Shown: piece by piece, positions 43,901-58,900 of the stretch | Layout of the letters: each line of letters begins with the position of its first letter | Numbering within the stretch: position 1 is the stretch's first letter | Assembly (NCBI RefSeq): GCF_033473495.1 | Contig: NC_088942.1 | Coordinates: 1 to 64,000 of the forward strand | DNA: 64,000 nt | From: Cercospora beticola | Taxonomy: Eukaryota > Ascomycota > Dothideomycetes > Mycosphaerellales > Mycosphaerellaceae | Reading direction: 5' to 3' | The notes under the pieces: generated by a model | Told to the model about the DNA's origin: nothing | The model's input: only the letters and a program-made list of their open reading frames with translations | The model's database searches: none | Translations under genes and position numbers: made by a program

Positions 43901-46900
43901 ACAGCATCCTTCACTTCTGCGCTGGTAAGGCTGTCGGACGGATTAGTGTTGTCGCCACGTTCCTGGTCAAAGTCAACTGCACCACTCTCTTCGGCCTGCT
44001 CCAGGACAGCACGCTCAACGGTCTCCTCTGCGGGTAATTGCTCGCTTGCACCAGACTTTTGCTCTTCACTGGCCTCGAATGTCTCGGCCAGCCGATCAAG
44101 TCCCTCCACTGCCGGCGTTACAGTTCCTGACTTCTTGCCTTTCTTGCCCTTTTTCTTCTTGCCGGTAGTCGGGGTAGCCCACAAATCGTCTGTGGTCGCG
44201 GTGGGTTCTGCTGTCGTTGGTTCTGGCGCGATTGCAGACTCTTCGGCCAAAGGCAGTTCGGCTGTTGGCTGAGCGGCTGCATCGGCTGGTACATCTTCTG
44301 ATTTCTCGATTGTCTCGAGTGTGGTCGATTCATCAGCTTTTGGCTCATCCATGTCGAAAACGCCCGACTTTCTGCTTTTCTTGCCCTTTTTCTTCTTGCC
44401 CGCGGTGGGGACATCCCAGATGTCGTCTGCTGCTGCTTCGACAGGTTCGGCAGGAAATGCCTCCGGTACCACTGTAATATCATCCGTTGCAGGCTGCTCG
44501 TCCACAAGCTGTTCGGCGGTCTCAGCTGGCGGCTCCGTGCTCTCGACAGGTGCATCTTCCAGCTTCTCATCCGCTTTGGGCTCATCGACCTCAAACACAC
44601 CAGATTTCCTTCCCTTCTTGCCCTTTTTCTTCTTGCTCGAGGTAGAAGGGGCCCAGAAGTCCTCGGATGACTCGATCGGCTGCGTCTCGTTTAATGACTC
44701 CGCAGGCATTGGTTCAAGAGATGCGGGCTCGTCCACTGGCTTGTCAAGGCTGTCAGCGGGAAGCTCGTCGCCGGCTACCGTCTTCGAGTCGGTAATTTCG
44801 AGAGGCATTGCAGAGTCTTCCATCTTGGCTTCTGCAACGTCCAACGCAGCAGATTTCTTCCCCTTTTTGCCCTTGTTCTTCTTGCTGGAACCCGATGTAG
44901 CCCAGATGTCTCCCTCAATGGGCTCGACCGATGGCTGCTCATTTGACGGGTCGGATACAGCGGCATTTTCTTCGGGCGACTTGTTGAACGTCTCAGCTGA
45001 AGGATCTTCGATATTGACAGCCTCCTCTATTGATCTTTCGGACGTCCCCACTAGAACCTCCTCGTCTTTGGGCAGCGCGGAAGTCTCAGACGAAATGGCA
45101 GCATCGACATCAGGCTTGGCTTCTTCGATGTCAATTGCGCCAGACTTACGGTTCTTCTTGCCCTTCTTCTTCTTGCCTGAGGTAGGAGTGGCCCAGACGT
45201 CTTCTGTCTCGGCAGTTGGCTCGACATCAGCCAATGGACCCGTCACGAGTGGTGTAGCCTCCTCGCTCAGCGTAGGCTCTTCCTTCGGCGCCTCCGGTAT
45301 CTCAGCAGACGTCTTTTCGTTCGGAATTTGCTCATCCTTGGGTTGATCGGCTGTCTCGAACGCAGTTGACGCATCCGTACTCGCGGCAGCCTCATCCATC
45401 GCCCAGATATCAGATTTGCGGTTCTTCTTGCCCTTCTTTTTCTTAGAGGTCGTGAAACTCGCGAAATCATCTTGCTCGCCCGCAGGTGTCTCGGGCGCAG
45501 CCGTTGAAACGTCTAATTGAGGCTCGGGCGCGTCTGTGTGAGACACCTGGACGTCTTTCGGAGTAGTCGAATCTACCGGCTCATCGGTCTTGTCTGCTTC
45601 TTTGGATGTAGACTCCTCGACTTCGAACAAGGCGGACTTGCGACCCTTCCTGCCCTTCGTTTTCTTGGAAGTAGAGAAGCCGGCGAAGTCGTCCTCAGCA
45701 ACAGGCAAATCGGTGGTAGGAGCAGACCTCTCCGCATCGGCGTCTTTGAATTGCTCTTCGACAGCCAGATTCTTCGACAAATCTGCGTCGGTCGCAGGCT
45801 CGGTGATCGGCTCAGGGGTGGGGAGCTCGACGGCTTGTCCAGCAATGCTCTTGTCCTCGAGCTCCGCCACGTCCGGCACCGCGGCCTGGTCGGTCTCCTT
45901 TGCGGTCTCAGAAGTTGCGACTTCGTTCGCTGTTTCCCTCGCCGCCTCTGGCACCTGCTCGACAGGCGTTGCAAGACCGGACTTCTTGCCCTTCTTACCC
46001 TTTTTCTTCTTCGAAGATACAGTAGTGCCCCAGAGATCTTCAGGCTCTTCGGTCGGTAAAGGCGCTGAGTCGGTTACATTCACAGGGCCTTCACGAGTCT
46101 CGTCGGCCGACTGCTCAATTGCTGGCTCGGGCAAAGCTGGCTCCATGCCGGTGTCAGGAATAAGATCGCCACTGGTCTCGGGCAATGGGGTCGAATCAGG
46201 CTGAGCTTGTAATTCATTCTCTTTCTCTTCAGTCGCAGGGATAGATTTGGAGCCCTTCTTGCCCTTTTCGCCCTTTCGCTTCGATCCGGATGCCCACGAA
46301 AGGTCATCTGCAGTCTCATCCACTGGCGTGGAGGTCTCCTCTGTCACGATGTCGCGCGCGGTCTCTTCAACAGGCTCTTTGACGAGTTCCGCCGATTGCT
46401 GAGCTGGTGCTGAATCAATGTCGGGCACGGTTTCACTGGCCTCATTGAGTGGCTTAGTTGTCTCGAGGTTCATATCAGGCTCGTCTTTCGCAACTTCCAG
46501 TTCGGGAAGTGCTTCAATAGCAGACTTGGATCCTTTCTTGGACTTTTTGGCCTTCTTCTTCGATGCGGTAGGCCACGCGAAATCGTCCGTGGTTTCCTGC
46601 ATCGGCGTTGAAGTTTCAGTCTCGACTGACGTCTCGGGCAGCGTCGAGCTGGCCAAGAGTCCGGCAGCCACAGTGGCGCCCCCGATGGCAAGAGCAGGTT
46701 CATCAGAAGGTTCGACGCGAGTAGTATCATCGGTTTTGAGATCCTCATTGCGATCCAGCGACTTCTCTTCCTCGTTGCTCGCAGGTATTTCGGTGACGGA
46801 CTTTTTGTTTTTCTTCCCCTTCTTGCTCTTCTTGGAAGCCGGCGCCCAGGAAAAGTCAGCGTCCTCGTTATCGACGCTGGCGGCAACATCCTGCTGGTCT

Positions 46901-49900
46901 GCCTTCGCAGTTTCCTCATTGGACCTTTCAAACTCAGGCAAGGGAGTCTCTGCGTCGACTTTGGGCTTCTCTTGGTCATCCTGTGCGCGTTCTGTGACCA
47001 CGTCCTCTGCTGCGCCTTCAACCTTCACTTCCGATGGTTCAGCTGGGTCGCTGAGGGCTGCATGGTCATCACTGGGGCCTGCGGCTTCTGTGACCAAGTC
47101 GATGGACTTTTCGCCAGCGAACTCAGCAGTCTCATCCTTGTTCTGCACTTGCTCCGAATCGGGGACGTGGGAAGTGGTGTCTTTGTCTAACGGAGGTTCT
47201 TCGGTGTCCTGTGGAGTCTGAGAGCCGGATTTCTTGGCCTTCTTCGCTTTCTTCTTATCCTTCTTCGACAGTGGAGCTGCTGTAGAGACCTCTGGCTCCT
47301 CTGCAGCAGGCATCGGGGTTTCTTGCTCCTTGGCTGCCTCGACGTCGGCTGAAAGGATGTCTGTGCTGGCGAGATCATTGGAGGTAGGGATGGACCGCTC
47401 TGCCTCGACTACATCTTCGGTCTTTGAAGGAGACGTCTCTTCAACCAGGTCTTGGGTCTCGGGCGTTAGGATGGACTCGTCCGATTGCTGCGACTTCTTG
47501 CCCTTTTTGCCCTTATTCTTCTTGCTCGATGGTGCCCAAAAGAAGTCATCCGTCTCTGCAGTCGCAGTTTCGTGGGCAGGCGCAGGATCAGCAACGACAT
47601 CCTGAGCATCATTTGCCGGGGGCTGGATATCTGCTGGTGCATCTGAAGTGACGATCTGCTCTTCCATTGCTGTTTCAGTATCCTTCAAGAGAGGTGCCTC
47701 GTCACTGATATCCTTGGCTTCGGAAGACTTTGCAGGCGTCTCGCTGGGTTGTTCGTGTTGAGGGGATTCCACGTCCAGCAGAGCGGACTTATCGAGAACA
47801 TCTTCATTTGGCGGCACTTCAACCTTCTCAGGTTCCCCGGGCGTCTCAAACGCTGTGGCATTAGCAACAGCAGGCTCAGAGGGAGAGCTCTTTGCAGGTT
47901 CAGGGATTATCGGCGCCTTCGAAACAGACTTCTTGCCCTTTTTACCCTTCTTGCCACCCTTCTTCGAGGTGCCAAGCGACCACTCTGCAGGATCTCGCGG
48001 TGTTGGATCGCCAAAAGCATCCATGTCCTCAGAAGCTCGCTCAGGCTCGAACTCAGCGCCACGGTCAGGCATGATCTCGCCATGATTAGCTGGCTTTCCC
48101 TCAGGAGTGGAGCTGAAATCAGCTGCATCAGAGGCAATTCCAAACACATCGTCGACCAAGTTGTTTTGCTGAGATGAGGTCTCGTTAGTGTCGGCGATGA
48201 CGGTCGCAGTATCGTCCATCATATCGGCCCAAGATTCTTGAGCAGGCTCTACCGCTTGTTGATTTGAAGCAGTCATTTCGACCTCCTTGTCGGCTGCCGC
48301 TGGCGTCGCCTCGTGGAAATTGTCCGCTGTCGGAGTCGACTCTGCGGCAGGTACTTCAGCAGGCAGAGAAGCCTCCTCCGCATCATGCCAAGAATCAACA
48401 ACAGGTCGAGCCTCGAAGAAGTCTTCAGCGTCATGGAAGGAATCATCGGGAGTCTCAGTAGGCTGCGGTACTTCGTCCTCCGCCGCGCGGTCAGCCTGAT
48501 GAATGACTTCACCGGCAGGATCGCTGGCAGCTGGAACGGTTCCCAAATCAGCTTCCAGAGTCTCAACCGAAGGGTCGTCCTCGACCTTTGGCTCCTCTTC
48601 CACTTGCAACGAGAGCGACTTCTTTTTCTTCTTGTCCTTTATGCTCTGCTTGCGGGACAATGTAGGCTTCTCCCCGTCCACGGATTGGGCGGTACTCGAA
48701 TCGACATTCTGCTCACTACGTTCGATGGCAGCTTCGGGCGTAGCAATGGCGATATGTAGATCTTGCTCGGTGGGTGCATCTCCAACATCATTTTGTGGCG
48801 CAGCTTCGGGCGTTGTTTCCTTTGGTTCTTCCCAATCAGAGGTCTTGCTCTTGCGCTTGTCTTTCTTGGACTTCTTCTTCGAGACCGGAGCTCGCCATGC
48901 GTCATCAGCTTGTGGCTCAGCCGTGTTGTCTAGTGTAGATTGAGGCTCGTCTTGAGCAGGAGTATCCTCGTGAGATGCGAGTGCGGACGCAGCAACGGCT
49001 CCGGCAGCGGCTGCTGCGCCTACAGCGAGTGCATCGGTCTTGCTGAAAGCCTCTTCAGCAGATTTGTCGGTCTTGAGCGCGGTATCATCCCGAGTCTCCT
49101 CAGGAATCGCAGTATCTGCTTGTTCTGGCTCCCACGACGAGTCAAACTGCTTCTTGTTCTTCTTGCCCTTTTTCTTCGTGCTTGGCTGGGAGAAATCGTC
49201 TTCTACGAGTTCCTTTGAAATCCCTGTAGCATCTGCTGGCGTCTGAGCGGCTTCTGTGGCCGCCTCTGGCTGCGTCGTTTCTGTCCCAACGTCAGGTTTT
49301 ACGACCGGCACGTCAAGCTTAGGCTCTGCAGCGTCTACAGGAGGCTGGTCCTCAAGCTCGAGCGACTTCTCAGCTGACGCGTCGATGTCTACGTTGCTTA
49401 GTGCTTCTGGTTTCGGTGCTTCTATAATGCCATCTTGACTGGCAGGAGTTTCGTCGGGCTCATCCCATGAAAGCGTCTTGGACTTCCGCTTATCCTTTTT
49501 GCTCTTCTTCTTAGACGTGGTAGGAGCCAATTCTTCAATAATAGGCGCGGCGCTGTCTGTTGGGATAATGTCGGAACGTTGTGCAGTCTCCTCAATCGAC
49601 ATCGCTGCCTCTTCAGCAACAAGGTCCTGTAGAATACCTGTCTCAATCGCCTTTGACTCAGTTGCATCACCCTCGAGACCTAAAGCATCCTCAGAAGGCT
49701 TCTCCGACTCGTCGAGAGACACGGTCTTCGATTTGCGCTTCTCCTTTTTGCTCTTCTTCTTGGAGGAAGCGGCAGGCACATCTTCAACCGATTCGAGATT
49801 ATCAGCGGTTGGACTTGCTTCTGGGACAGTCTCCTGGGGAGCGGGCTCTGCAGCAGGGGCCACATCGACAAATCGATCTTGCTCCTCTGTGGCCTCTGGG

Positions 49901-52900
49901 ATGGCATCAGGCTGAACTTCTTGCTCATTCTCGCCGGCTGCCTCAGCAACAGCTTCCCCAGCAAGTGCCTTCTGCTTCTTCTTCAACTTCTTGCTTTTCT
50001 TGGTAGACACTTCGGGGAAGGAGTCATCGGCAGGTTCAGGGTCTGGTATTGCGGTCTCTACAGCATCCTTGGTGTCTGGTACAGACTCAACGAAACCCCC
50101 GATTACTGAGGCATCGTTTGAAATCGTTGGCTGGGAAGTATCGACTTCGAGCAACGGAGCTGATGAGCCCTCGATGGGTTCAGCGGCAGTCGGCAACGAG
50201 TCGGCGATTCTCTCTGTGCTCTGTAAGGATTCGGATCCGGCTTCGGGCGCATCTACGGCAACGCCATGGCTCTTCGAGTCTTGTTGTTCCGCAGTTTCCG
50301 CTTGCGCAATCTCAACTTCGGGCTCAGCGGGCATGGAAAGTCGCTTCTTCTTGTCCTTTTTCGACTTCTTCTTCGACGTCGTCGGAGCGGTCCAGTCATC
50401 GTCGATTGGAGTGATTGCAGTGGTCTGCTCAGCCTGGAGATCTCGAATTGGCTCAGGCTGAGTGTCCTGAGCTGGCTCGATAGGCTGCTCTGGCTCTACT
50501 GTAGCATCAACAGACTTCTCAAGATCTTGAAACTCGCCTGACTTCCCCTCGACTTCTGGCAAGACGTCAAAGGTAGAGCTCTGCTTGCTTTTCTTCTTGC
50601 CCTTCTTAGATTTCTTGCTCGAGATTGGCTCAAAGACCTCCTCAGTGGTCTCTGCGGGCTTTTCGGCGACTAGAGGATCGGTAGACTCAGCATGGACTTC
50701 GTTTGGCATTTCATGCGTCACCTCCTCGGGCTTGTGCTCGGATTCATGAACACTCTGCATCGATTTTCGGAAAGCATCTGCTTGTGAAAGACCCCAGCCA
50801 ATAGCACCACCAGCAGCAACTGCACCGAAGTCAGACAAGCCAAAGTTTGACGAAGCAGGCGCATCGGCGTCTTTGACACCTCTATCGGCATCTTGCACTG
50901 GAAGTGAGCTGGACTCTGTCAACGGCAAGTCATCAGCAACACTCGCTTTCGGTTCATCTTCAAATATCGAAGTCCTCTTGGCCTTTTTCTTGTCCTTCTT
51001 CGACTGCTTGCGAATGAGCTGGGGTGCCGGGTTGACCTCGACGATTTCAGCTGGCGGTTCGACCTGGACATTTCGTTGCTCAATCACAAGAGGAGCAGGC
51101 TCAGACTTGAGGCCAGGGAGTTTGTAAGGCTCCGGAGCTGGCTCCTGGTCTCCGACATTGCGACTCGTCTGGACCGGATCGTATACTGGCATCGAATGCG
51201 CAGCTGCAGAAGCGAAGTATCCAGGATCGGGCTGTTGCGTATCGCCATGAGCTTGGAGGGCTCTCTCCTTCTCGGGCGAAGGCTCCGTGAACTCGATCGC
51301 AGGCACGACTGGGATTGTGTGTGCTGCAGCCGACGGAAACATGATTGGATCTTGAGTGTCATCCTTCTGCGGCGTAGGCTCGACAGATCTCTCAGTGACT
51401 GCATCGTTAGGCGATGCAATCTGTTCCGGCGTCTCAACTTGCGACTTCTTGCCCTTTTTGCCTTTCTTCTTTGACTTCTTTGATGTGGTGACAGGCTCAA
51501 ACGCCTCTTCAAGCTTTCGTGACGACTCTGCCTCGGCCGAGCTTGTCTGCTGAGCAATCTGCTCAGGCTCTGGCGTTGGCACATAAGGAAGTGGATAGCT
51601 ATGGGCAGCAGCAGAAGGTAGAGGCTCATCTCGTTTGGCCTCTGCAGCACGCTCTGGAGATCGATCGTTGCCCTTGTGAGCAGCATACACCGCAGCAGTG
51701 CCCAACATGGCAGCAGCAGCCAGCGCCTTTGCCTTTGACGGAGATGCCGATCGACTTCGTGACGTGTCCACAAGCAGAGCGGAGTCCTCCGGCGCGATAG
51801 TGGTAGCAGCATCGGCATCGACACCTCTTTCCTGCTCATGCAGCCTCTCGTCCTGGGCGAAATCTTCCCAGGTGTAGAACTGTGGTTGTTGCTTCTCCTT
51901 CTTCTCTCCAGAACCGGAAGCTATCGGCAAAGCCCAGGGTATCGCGGTTTGTGGCCACTCGCTAGCCTTGGGTGTAGTTTGTTCGGAGCCCAGAATGTCT
52001 CCGTCAGAGCGGAAGTTGTTCGCTCCAATGGTGTCCAAAGTCAAACTGCGGCTGCGAGTCCGGTCAGGCGAAGTTGCAACACTGTTCGCAACGCTGAACT
52101 CCTCTCTGGCTGACTCATACTCGTCACTCCCTTGCACGCTCGAAGCTCTGCTGGATGGCTTGCTTGATGGCAAGCTGGGCAAGGTGTCTTCAACTTCTTG
52201 CACAGGTCGGCTGCGTTCAACCAGATAGAGCGGCATGATCCCCGACTTGATCTCGGACGAATGAGGTCGACTCTGCCTGGACCTAGAAGAACCTGGTGTG
52301 GCAGGAGACGTGACACTGGATCCGCCAGGCGCGGTCATCAATGGCGAGCTGAAGCTCTTTGCTCTCTCTTTGCCGCCAGGTGTGGTCGGCGCGTGGCCCG
52401 GTAGTCTCAAGGGCACAGCAGTAGACGATCCTGGTCGCCCGATACTGACAGGCCGAGCTGGCTTCTCGAGAACCGGTGCAGGAGTCTGTGGTGAACTATC
52501 CTCCTCTTCAATGACCGCCCTCACTTCCTCATGCTCAGGCACATAGGGTAGAGTGAAGCTATGCGCAGCAGCGGATGCCAATGGCACAGCTTGCTCGATA
52601 GTTTGCTCAATGTTCTGTTCCTCCTCTTGCACTTCACGATTCTTCTTCCCTCCCTTCTTCCCCTTCTTGCCCCGCGACAACGCACTCGCAGCGACACCAA
52701 CTGCCAAACCGGCAGCAGCAGCAGTCACCAACCCAGTCCCGGATCCAGCCTCGAGTGGTCTGCCTTCCTTCCACTCAACAGCTGTATCCGGAGAACCTGA
52801 GCGACTAACGGGTAGAGGCGGCAGATCCTCTACCCGACTCCCTAAAAAAGACTGATCTCGTGAATCGTACTTGTCTTCATCAGTTCGTCGTCTGTGGTGC

Positions 52901-55900
52901 TTCGGACGGTCTCCGTATTCACTTTTCGATTCGTGCGAGCGATGTCTCGACAAGCTTTCTCCGCTCTCGTCAGTTCTGCGACGGCGGTGGTGTCGAGATC
53001 CCGGCTCGCTGTACTTGTCATCGTCCTCGTGTGTGCTGCGACGGCGTCGCTCACGACTGTCATTGTCGTCCTTCTCGTCGGTAGAGCGATGGCGACGGCG
53101 GTGAGACTCAGACTTGACACTGCGTGTGTCATCGTCATCATCGCCATACTCAGAGTCTCTGTGCTTCTTCTTGCGTCGGCGGCGTTCTTCGTCATCCTCA
53201 TCTCTGGAGTCCTTCAACGTAGGAACAGTCTCGGACGACTTGCGGCCGAAGAGAGAGCCAAATATGCCTTTCTTCTCCTTCTTCGCCGTGGGCGACTCTT
53301 CCTTCTCCCGGCGCGAGCGGCTGGATGTTACAGAACGAGTATCATCGTCATCGTCTAAGTGCCTAGACCGACGACGGCTTGAGCTGACAGACATGGTATC
53401 GTCATCTTCATGCCTCGATCGCCGCTTGTGCTTCTTTCTGTCGTCGCCATCGGCAGGCTCAGATGAAACCGTGGACTGCGCCTCGTATGCATATTGCGGT
53501 TGCTCGTAGTAGTCGCTAGCCCGTCGAGCCTCCTCTCTCCGTGACTTGCGCCGACTTTCCTTGTCAGCGTCTGCTGAGTTGACAGATCGCGCGTCTTCGG
53601 GAGACACGTCACGAGGACTTTCGCTGACACGAGGCCCGGCATCGTAGAACTCGTCTTGTGTAGAAGACTGTCGCGAATCTTTGGTATCCTCGTTCGATCG
53701 TCGCTCGATCACAGTAATCGGATCGCTACGGCCGGCTTCGCTCTCAACCTTGTCGCCATTCATGCCGACATAGTCGTCCCAGGCGACTTCGGATCGAAGT
53801 GGTGAGCTGACCTGCGGTGTGCTGTCGAACGCAACACTACTCCTCTTGCCCTTTTTCTTGTTCTTTTTGCTCGAGGACGTAGGCTCGAACCATTCAGAAC
53901 CAGGATCCGTCTCTGCTGCAGCGACTGGCTCTGGAGCACTCTTCGACACGTCAATCTCGCGGGACTGATCGTAGAGCGGATCACCAGTGCTCTCTTTCGT
54001 GGCTTCGGCACTCTCAGGCGAGGACTTGCGCTCTGGAGTATCCCATCCTCCCGGCATACCACTTGGCGCATCACGCGGATCATCGTACGACGACTCGCCG
54101 AGTTTGGACTTGCGCTTTTTCTTCTTGTCCTTTTTGCTTGAGCCAGACGGAGATTCTTCTGCGCTGTCGTTCAACGTCGCAGCCGCAGCAGCTACTCCAC
54201 CAGAAGCAAGTATGGTATCAGTGACATCAGCAAAACTGAAGGCAGACTTCTTGCCCTGCTTGTCAGCCTTGCGCTGCTCAGACTTGCTCAGTTCGGGAGA
54301 CGGCGGCTTTGCTGTCACATCGCTAACGACAGTATCACCGCTCCACGAAGGCATACTGATGGCGGATTGTGTGCTTGCGATTCTTCGGAGACCGTCCTCA
54401 AACTGGCTGGCTTTCTGGTCTTTGCTGCTCGTGCTTGGGAAGTACTCGTTCGCTTCTTCGATATCGGCCTTGGGAGATTCGACCACGGGCGTTGGCTCTT
54501 CGCTGTAAGTAGGGTCGATGCCAGCCTTCTTGGCAGCCTTCTCGCGCTTCTTGCGCTCTTTGGCCGAGAGGGGTGGTTCCCAGTTGTCCGTCTCAGCTTC
54601 GCGTTCGACGACGGGCGTCACAGGGTCTTCATCGAAGGTCACGCTGGCGCGCTTGGCCTCCTTGTCCCGCTTCTTCTTCTCTTTGGCTGAAAGTGGAGGT
54701 TCGAAGGCAGGCTCTTCTGGTTCTGCGACAGCTGCTGGTGGCTCCACGTCGAAAGAGGCACTGCTCGCACGCTTCGCCTCTTTCTCGCGTTTCTTCTTCT
54801 CCTTGGCTGAGAGTGGGGGCTCCACGACTGGCTCATCGCGCTCTTTCGCTGGAGTGGACGGCTCGCTGCTGTCAAAAGTGCCACTGCTCGCTCGCTTGGC
54901 TTCTTTCTCGCGCTTCTTCTTCTCCTTTTTGCTGAGCGGTACTTGAGCCGCGGTCTCTTCTGCAGCGACATGACGGCTTGCGCCAGTAGATGTATCATTC
55001 TGCTCGTCGTCGAAGCCACCGGGGATGCGGGATCTCTTCTCCTCGACAGGTGTGCTCTCCTTGACCTCTCCCTCGATGAAACCGCGTACAGGTGGAGCTC
55101 CTTCAGTGCCAGGGGAATCCGCAGCACGGAAGCCAGAGAAGTCAGAGACGGAGTCGAAGAATGGCTGTTGATAAATAGGATGAGGAAGTGTGCCGGGTGA
55201 TGCGCCCTCTGGCGTTCGCATAGTCTCCTCAACGCCATTCTGGCGATCACGCTCGTTGTCCTTTCGGGTACGCGAGAATTCCGTCTCTTTGTACGGCACT
55301 TCAGTACCGCGCTCCGGTGGCACGTCTTCGTAAGCTGTAGAGGTCTTAGCTTTCTGGCTGAGCTCATCCAGAAAGCTGGAATCAGCATCGTCGGCGTTGG
55401 ACTTGGAACCCTTCTTGGACTTCTTCTTGTCCTTCTTGCTCTTCTTGCTTGAGGCTGTTGTGAAGTCTTCATCCTTATAGGTCTTGGTCTTGTCGCCCTC
55501 TTCGACCACAATGTCATGCAAAGCTGCGCCAGCAACCGCTGCGCCTGCTGCAGCCGCGACGCCCTTCCCAATGTTGTTGAGATCAGGACTGGTAATGTAA
55601 GACTCCCTGTCTTTCTCCTGGAAGCTCTCCGGAGTCTGCACATCGTAGACATTGACTTCGTCCTCGCCCCAAGATATACTGCGGGAACGATCAGACTTGC
55701 TGTCTTTGCCGGAGTCAGGACTCCGCTCAGCGCCACCATCAGCAGCCTTGCTCAGCGGACTGCTCGGCACGCTGCCTTTCGTGCTGGTAGTACGGCTACC
55801 AGGAGGCGGCGTAGGAGCGATGACATTGAGTCTCGGCACACCATAAGGAGCATGCTTGCTCTTGCCTCCAAAGTCGTTGCGCAGAGCGAAAGGTGGCATC

Positions 55901-58900
55901 ACGCCGTCTTCTTCAACATGATAGACCTGGACGTCAGAGTCGGGCTGAATGTTTCGTTCCTTCTCACCAGGTTTCTTGGCCAGCACATCTTTAATCTCGT
56001 CTGCGAAGAAGTCGGCATAATTTTCCTTTGGTCTGCTGTCCGGACTATAAGCTCGGGCACGCTCAGCAACGACTTTGTCAGCAGCCTTGCGTGCAAGCTC
56101 TTCGTGTCGGGCACGATCAGCGGGAGAGTGCTGTGACTGCATAAAGAAATCCGGATTGAAGATGTCGTCGTCCATGATCGGCTCTCCTTGCTCATCACTG
56201 CCAGGCTTAATCTCTGTGGCAGCATAACCATTCTTGCGCTCCACGTTCCCACGAGAAGCTTGGCCATACTGGTTGCGAGCTTGACGATCAAGTTCAGCTT
56301 GTTCTGCGGCTTCTCGGTCGTCTGCAAAAGCATCGGCATTCCAATCGACACTCGTACGTGGAGGTCGACGACTGACAGGAGAATCGTCAGTGCTATCGCT
56401 CTTGCCCCGCTGGCGACGCTTTTTCGCGTCACGATCAGCCATTACGGCGCCAACACCAGCCGCAGCGGCAGCACCAGCAGCAACAGTAGTCCAGCCAGAG
56501 GACTGCTTGCGGTTAGGCTCGTCGGTTCGTCGACCACGAGGATCCTCTTGGTAGTCACGGGCGGACCCATTGCGAGCGGATTGCTGGTATTCCCTGGCAT
56601 ATCTCTCTGCGTCCCATTGCCGTCTCTGCTCGTCTTCGCGTCTGGCCTCTTCGGCGAGCTCATATTGCTGCCGTCGCAAAGCCTCCTCGCGCTCGCGGGT
56701 TTCTCGCTCGACCTCCGCCTGTCGACGTTCTGCTTCTTCGCGAGCCAATCGCTGCCTCTCGAACTCAGCAGTCGCAGCTGCGGCAGCTGCTTGACGATCG
56801 GCCGCCTCCTTCTCAAGTCGCTCAATCTCCCACTGTCGCTCTCGTTCTTCGTGGGCACGCTTTTCGGCCAGTACTCGAGCTTCTTCCTCCGCCTTGCGCT
56901 GTTGCTCGCACTCAAGGTCGAGACGTGCCTGAGCACGAGCTCTGTTCTCTGCTTCACGGGCGCGGAGCACTTCTTCTTGTCGTGCCTCCTTTGCAGCACG
57001 CTCCGCTTCCTCCTTGAGTGCGCGGGTACGATCGGCACGGCGGCGCTCTTCGTCAGCCTTCTTGTCTTCCTGGCGTGTAGAACGATTCTCCTTTCGCTCT
57101 TGTTCATCAGTAAGACCAAAGCGCACATTCGACTGCGAGTCACGAGCCTTGCGACCAGATGATAAGGCGGACCCAGCGATGATAGCACCAGCGCCCAACA
57201 CGCCCGCGCCGATCATTGCAGCATCCTGACCCCAAGTGGACTGGACCGGGCTCGACTGCGAGCGGCGAGGAACCGGTCTTCCATCGGTTGCGCCTACTGT
57301 GGCAGTATAACCTGCATCTGCTCCAGGTTGTGTGAATGCTGGGCGAGCTGGAGACATGGGCTGGGGATGTTGCACAACACCGGGACCAGGCCTATAAATT
57401 GGTGGGTCCTCTGTCTCGAACGCGCCGGGCATCGACTGCACACGTGTAGGAGTGCCGAATGCCCCAGAAACGGACTGCTGCCTTGGCGTGCCAGCATCGG
57501 AGACTGGCTTCGGGTCGATGTACTGTAGAGGCTGGGAAGACGCCCCGCTTGTGGATGATCTGGCATCAACGCTGGGAAGGGGACGTCCAGTGTCGTCCAG
57601 GTATACAGTCCGATTTGGCTGGACAGGTCTGGAGGTATCGAAGACAGAGCCAGCCGCTGCACCAGCGGCGATTCCAGCGCCAATAGGCCCGGCCGCTGAT
57701 CCGTACTCGCTCGGTGGGTAAGGTAGCTCGCCAGAAGTCGATCTTCGAGAGTTGCGCTTCTTGTCCTTGCCGCCCCATCTCCAACCCCAGGCTCCAAGAC
57801 CCCCAGCGGAAGACTGAGAAGCGACGCTCTCGAGACTTTGTCGACCAGAGAGATGTTTGCCACCATAGTCACCGAAAGCGAGACCATCGTTGCTGGATGC
57901 ATCGTCAGAGGGGAGTTCGTCTTCCCAGCCTTCTTCGTCCGATGATCCGGGAGAGCCATGTCGATGATCGCCGACCACATGCTGCTTCACGTGTCTCCGA
58001 GCACCCAACTCGGGTCGACTGGTGCGCTTGGTTATTCTGTGGCCTGCTTTGGCAGCGCCAAGGGCGGCAGCAGTGGCGCCAATACCTGCGAGGGTGGCGG
58101 CAAGGTGCTGATCCGAGGATTTGCGTTGCGGACGTCCTCGAGTTGATCGTCCAGAGGAACGTCTGGATAAACTGGCCTTGCTTTCTTTGCGACTCAGCGC
58201 ACTTCCCCCAAATGCAAGGTCAGAATTCGACGAAGATGCCGAGCCGTTGCTGAAAGTGAAGAAACCCGCACGTTTCTTTTCATGCTCGCGTGACTCCCTG
58301 CGCTGCTTTCGTGGAGGTGAGAAGAAGTTGCCAAATATGCCTCCTCCACCTTCTTCAGACTGGCGTCGGTCGTCACGGTCGTAGCGAGAATATTCGGATT
58401 GTCCAGAAGACACACGTCCCGATCTCCTCCTGCGCTCTCTACTTGAGGACCTGGACCTGTGACCGGCAGCCAGACCCGCAGCGCCTAGTGCAGCACCAGC
58501 AGCTACAGCTGTACCCATCCCAAGACCGGATTTGCGGCCTCCAGATCCTGATCTCGACCGGGCCACTCGTCTGTGCTCAATAGTTCCATCCTTCCTTCGA
58601 ATCGTGACGTTTGCAAATTCGTCACGGCCAGGACGAATGGTGCCGTATTGAGATTGTCGCCTCTTCTCTCGACTGGAGCTTCGACTGCGTCTGCGTACAG
58701 CTGAGCTTTCACGATGGCCAGATTTAACGCTGTAGGTGTCGTCGAAATTCTTGCCGCCGTTGAAAAGAGCGTTGGCCGCAAGACCAGTGCCTACAGCCGC
58801 GAGACCAGCACCGGCAAGGCCCATGCCCGAATTTCTCTCTTCGCGTCTGCGGCGGCTGGAGTCTGATGCATAGTACCGACTCTCCTTGTCCACTCGCTCA

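Noticed and set aside
44321..45346. Plus-strand ORF of 341 codons (and many similar ones from 38 to 60 kb)
   Set aside because: Antisense shadow of the Lys-rich repeats of the giant gene; low-complexity Ser/Phe/Leu translation with no domain.
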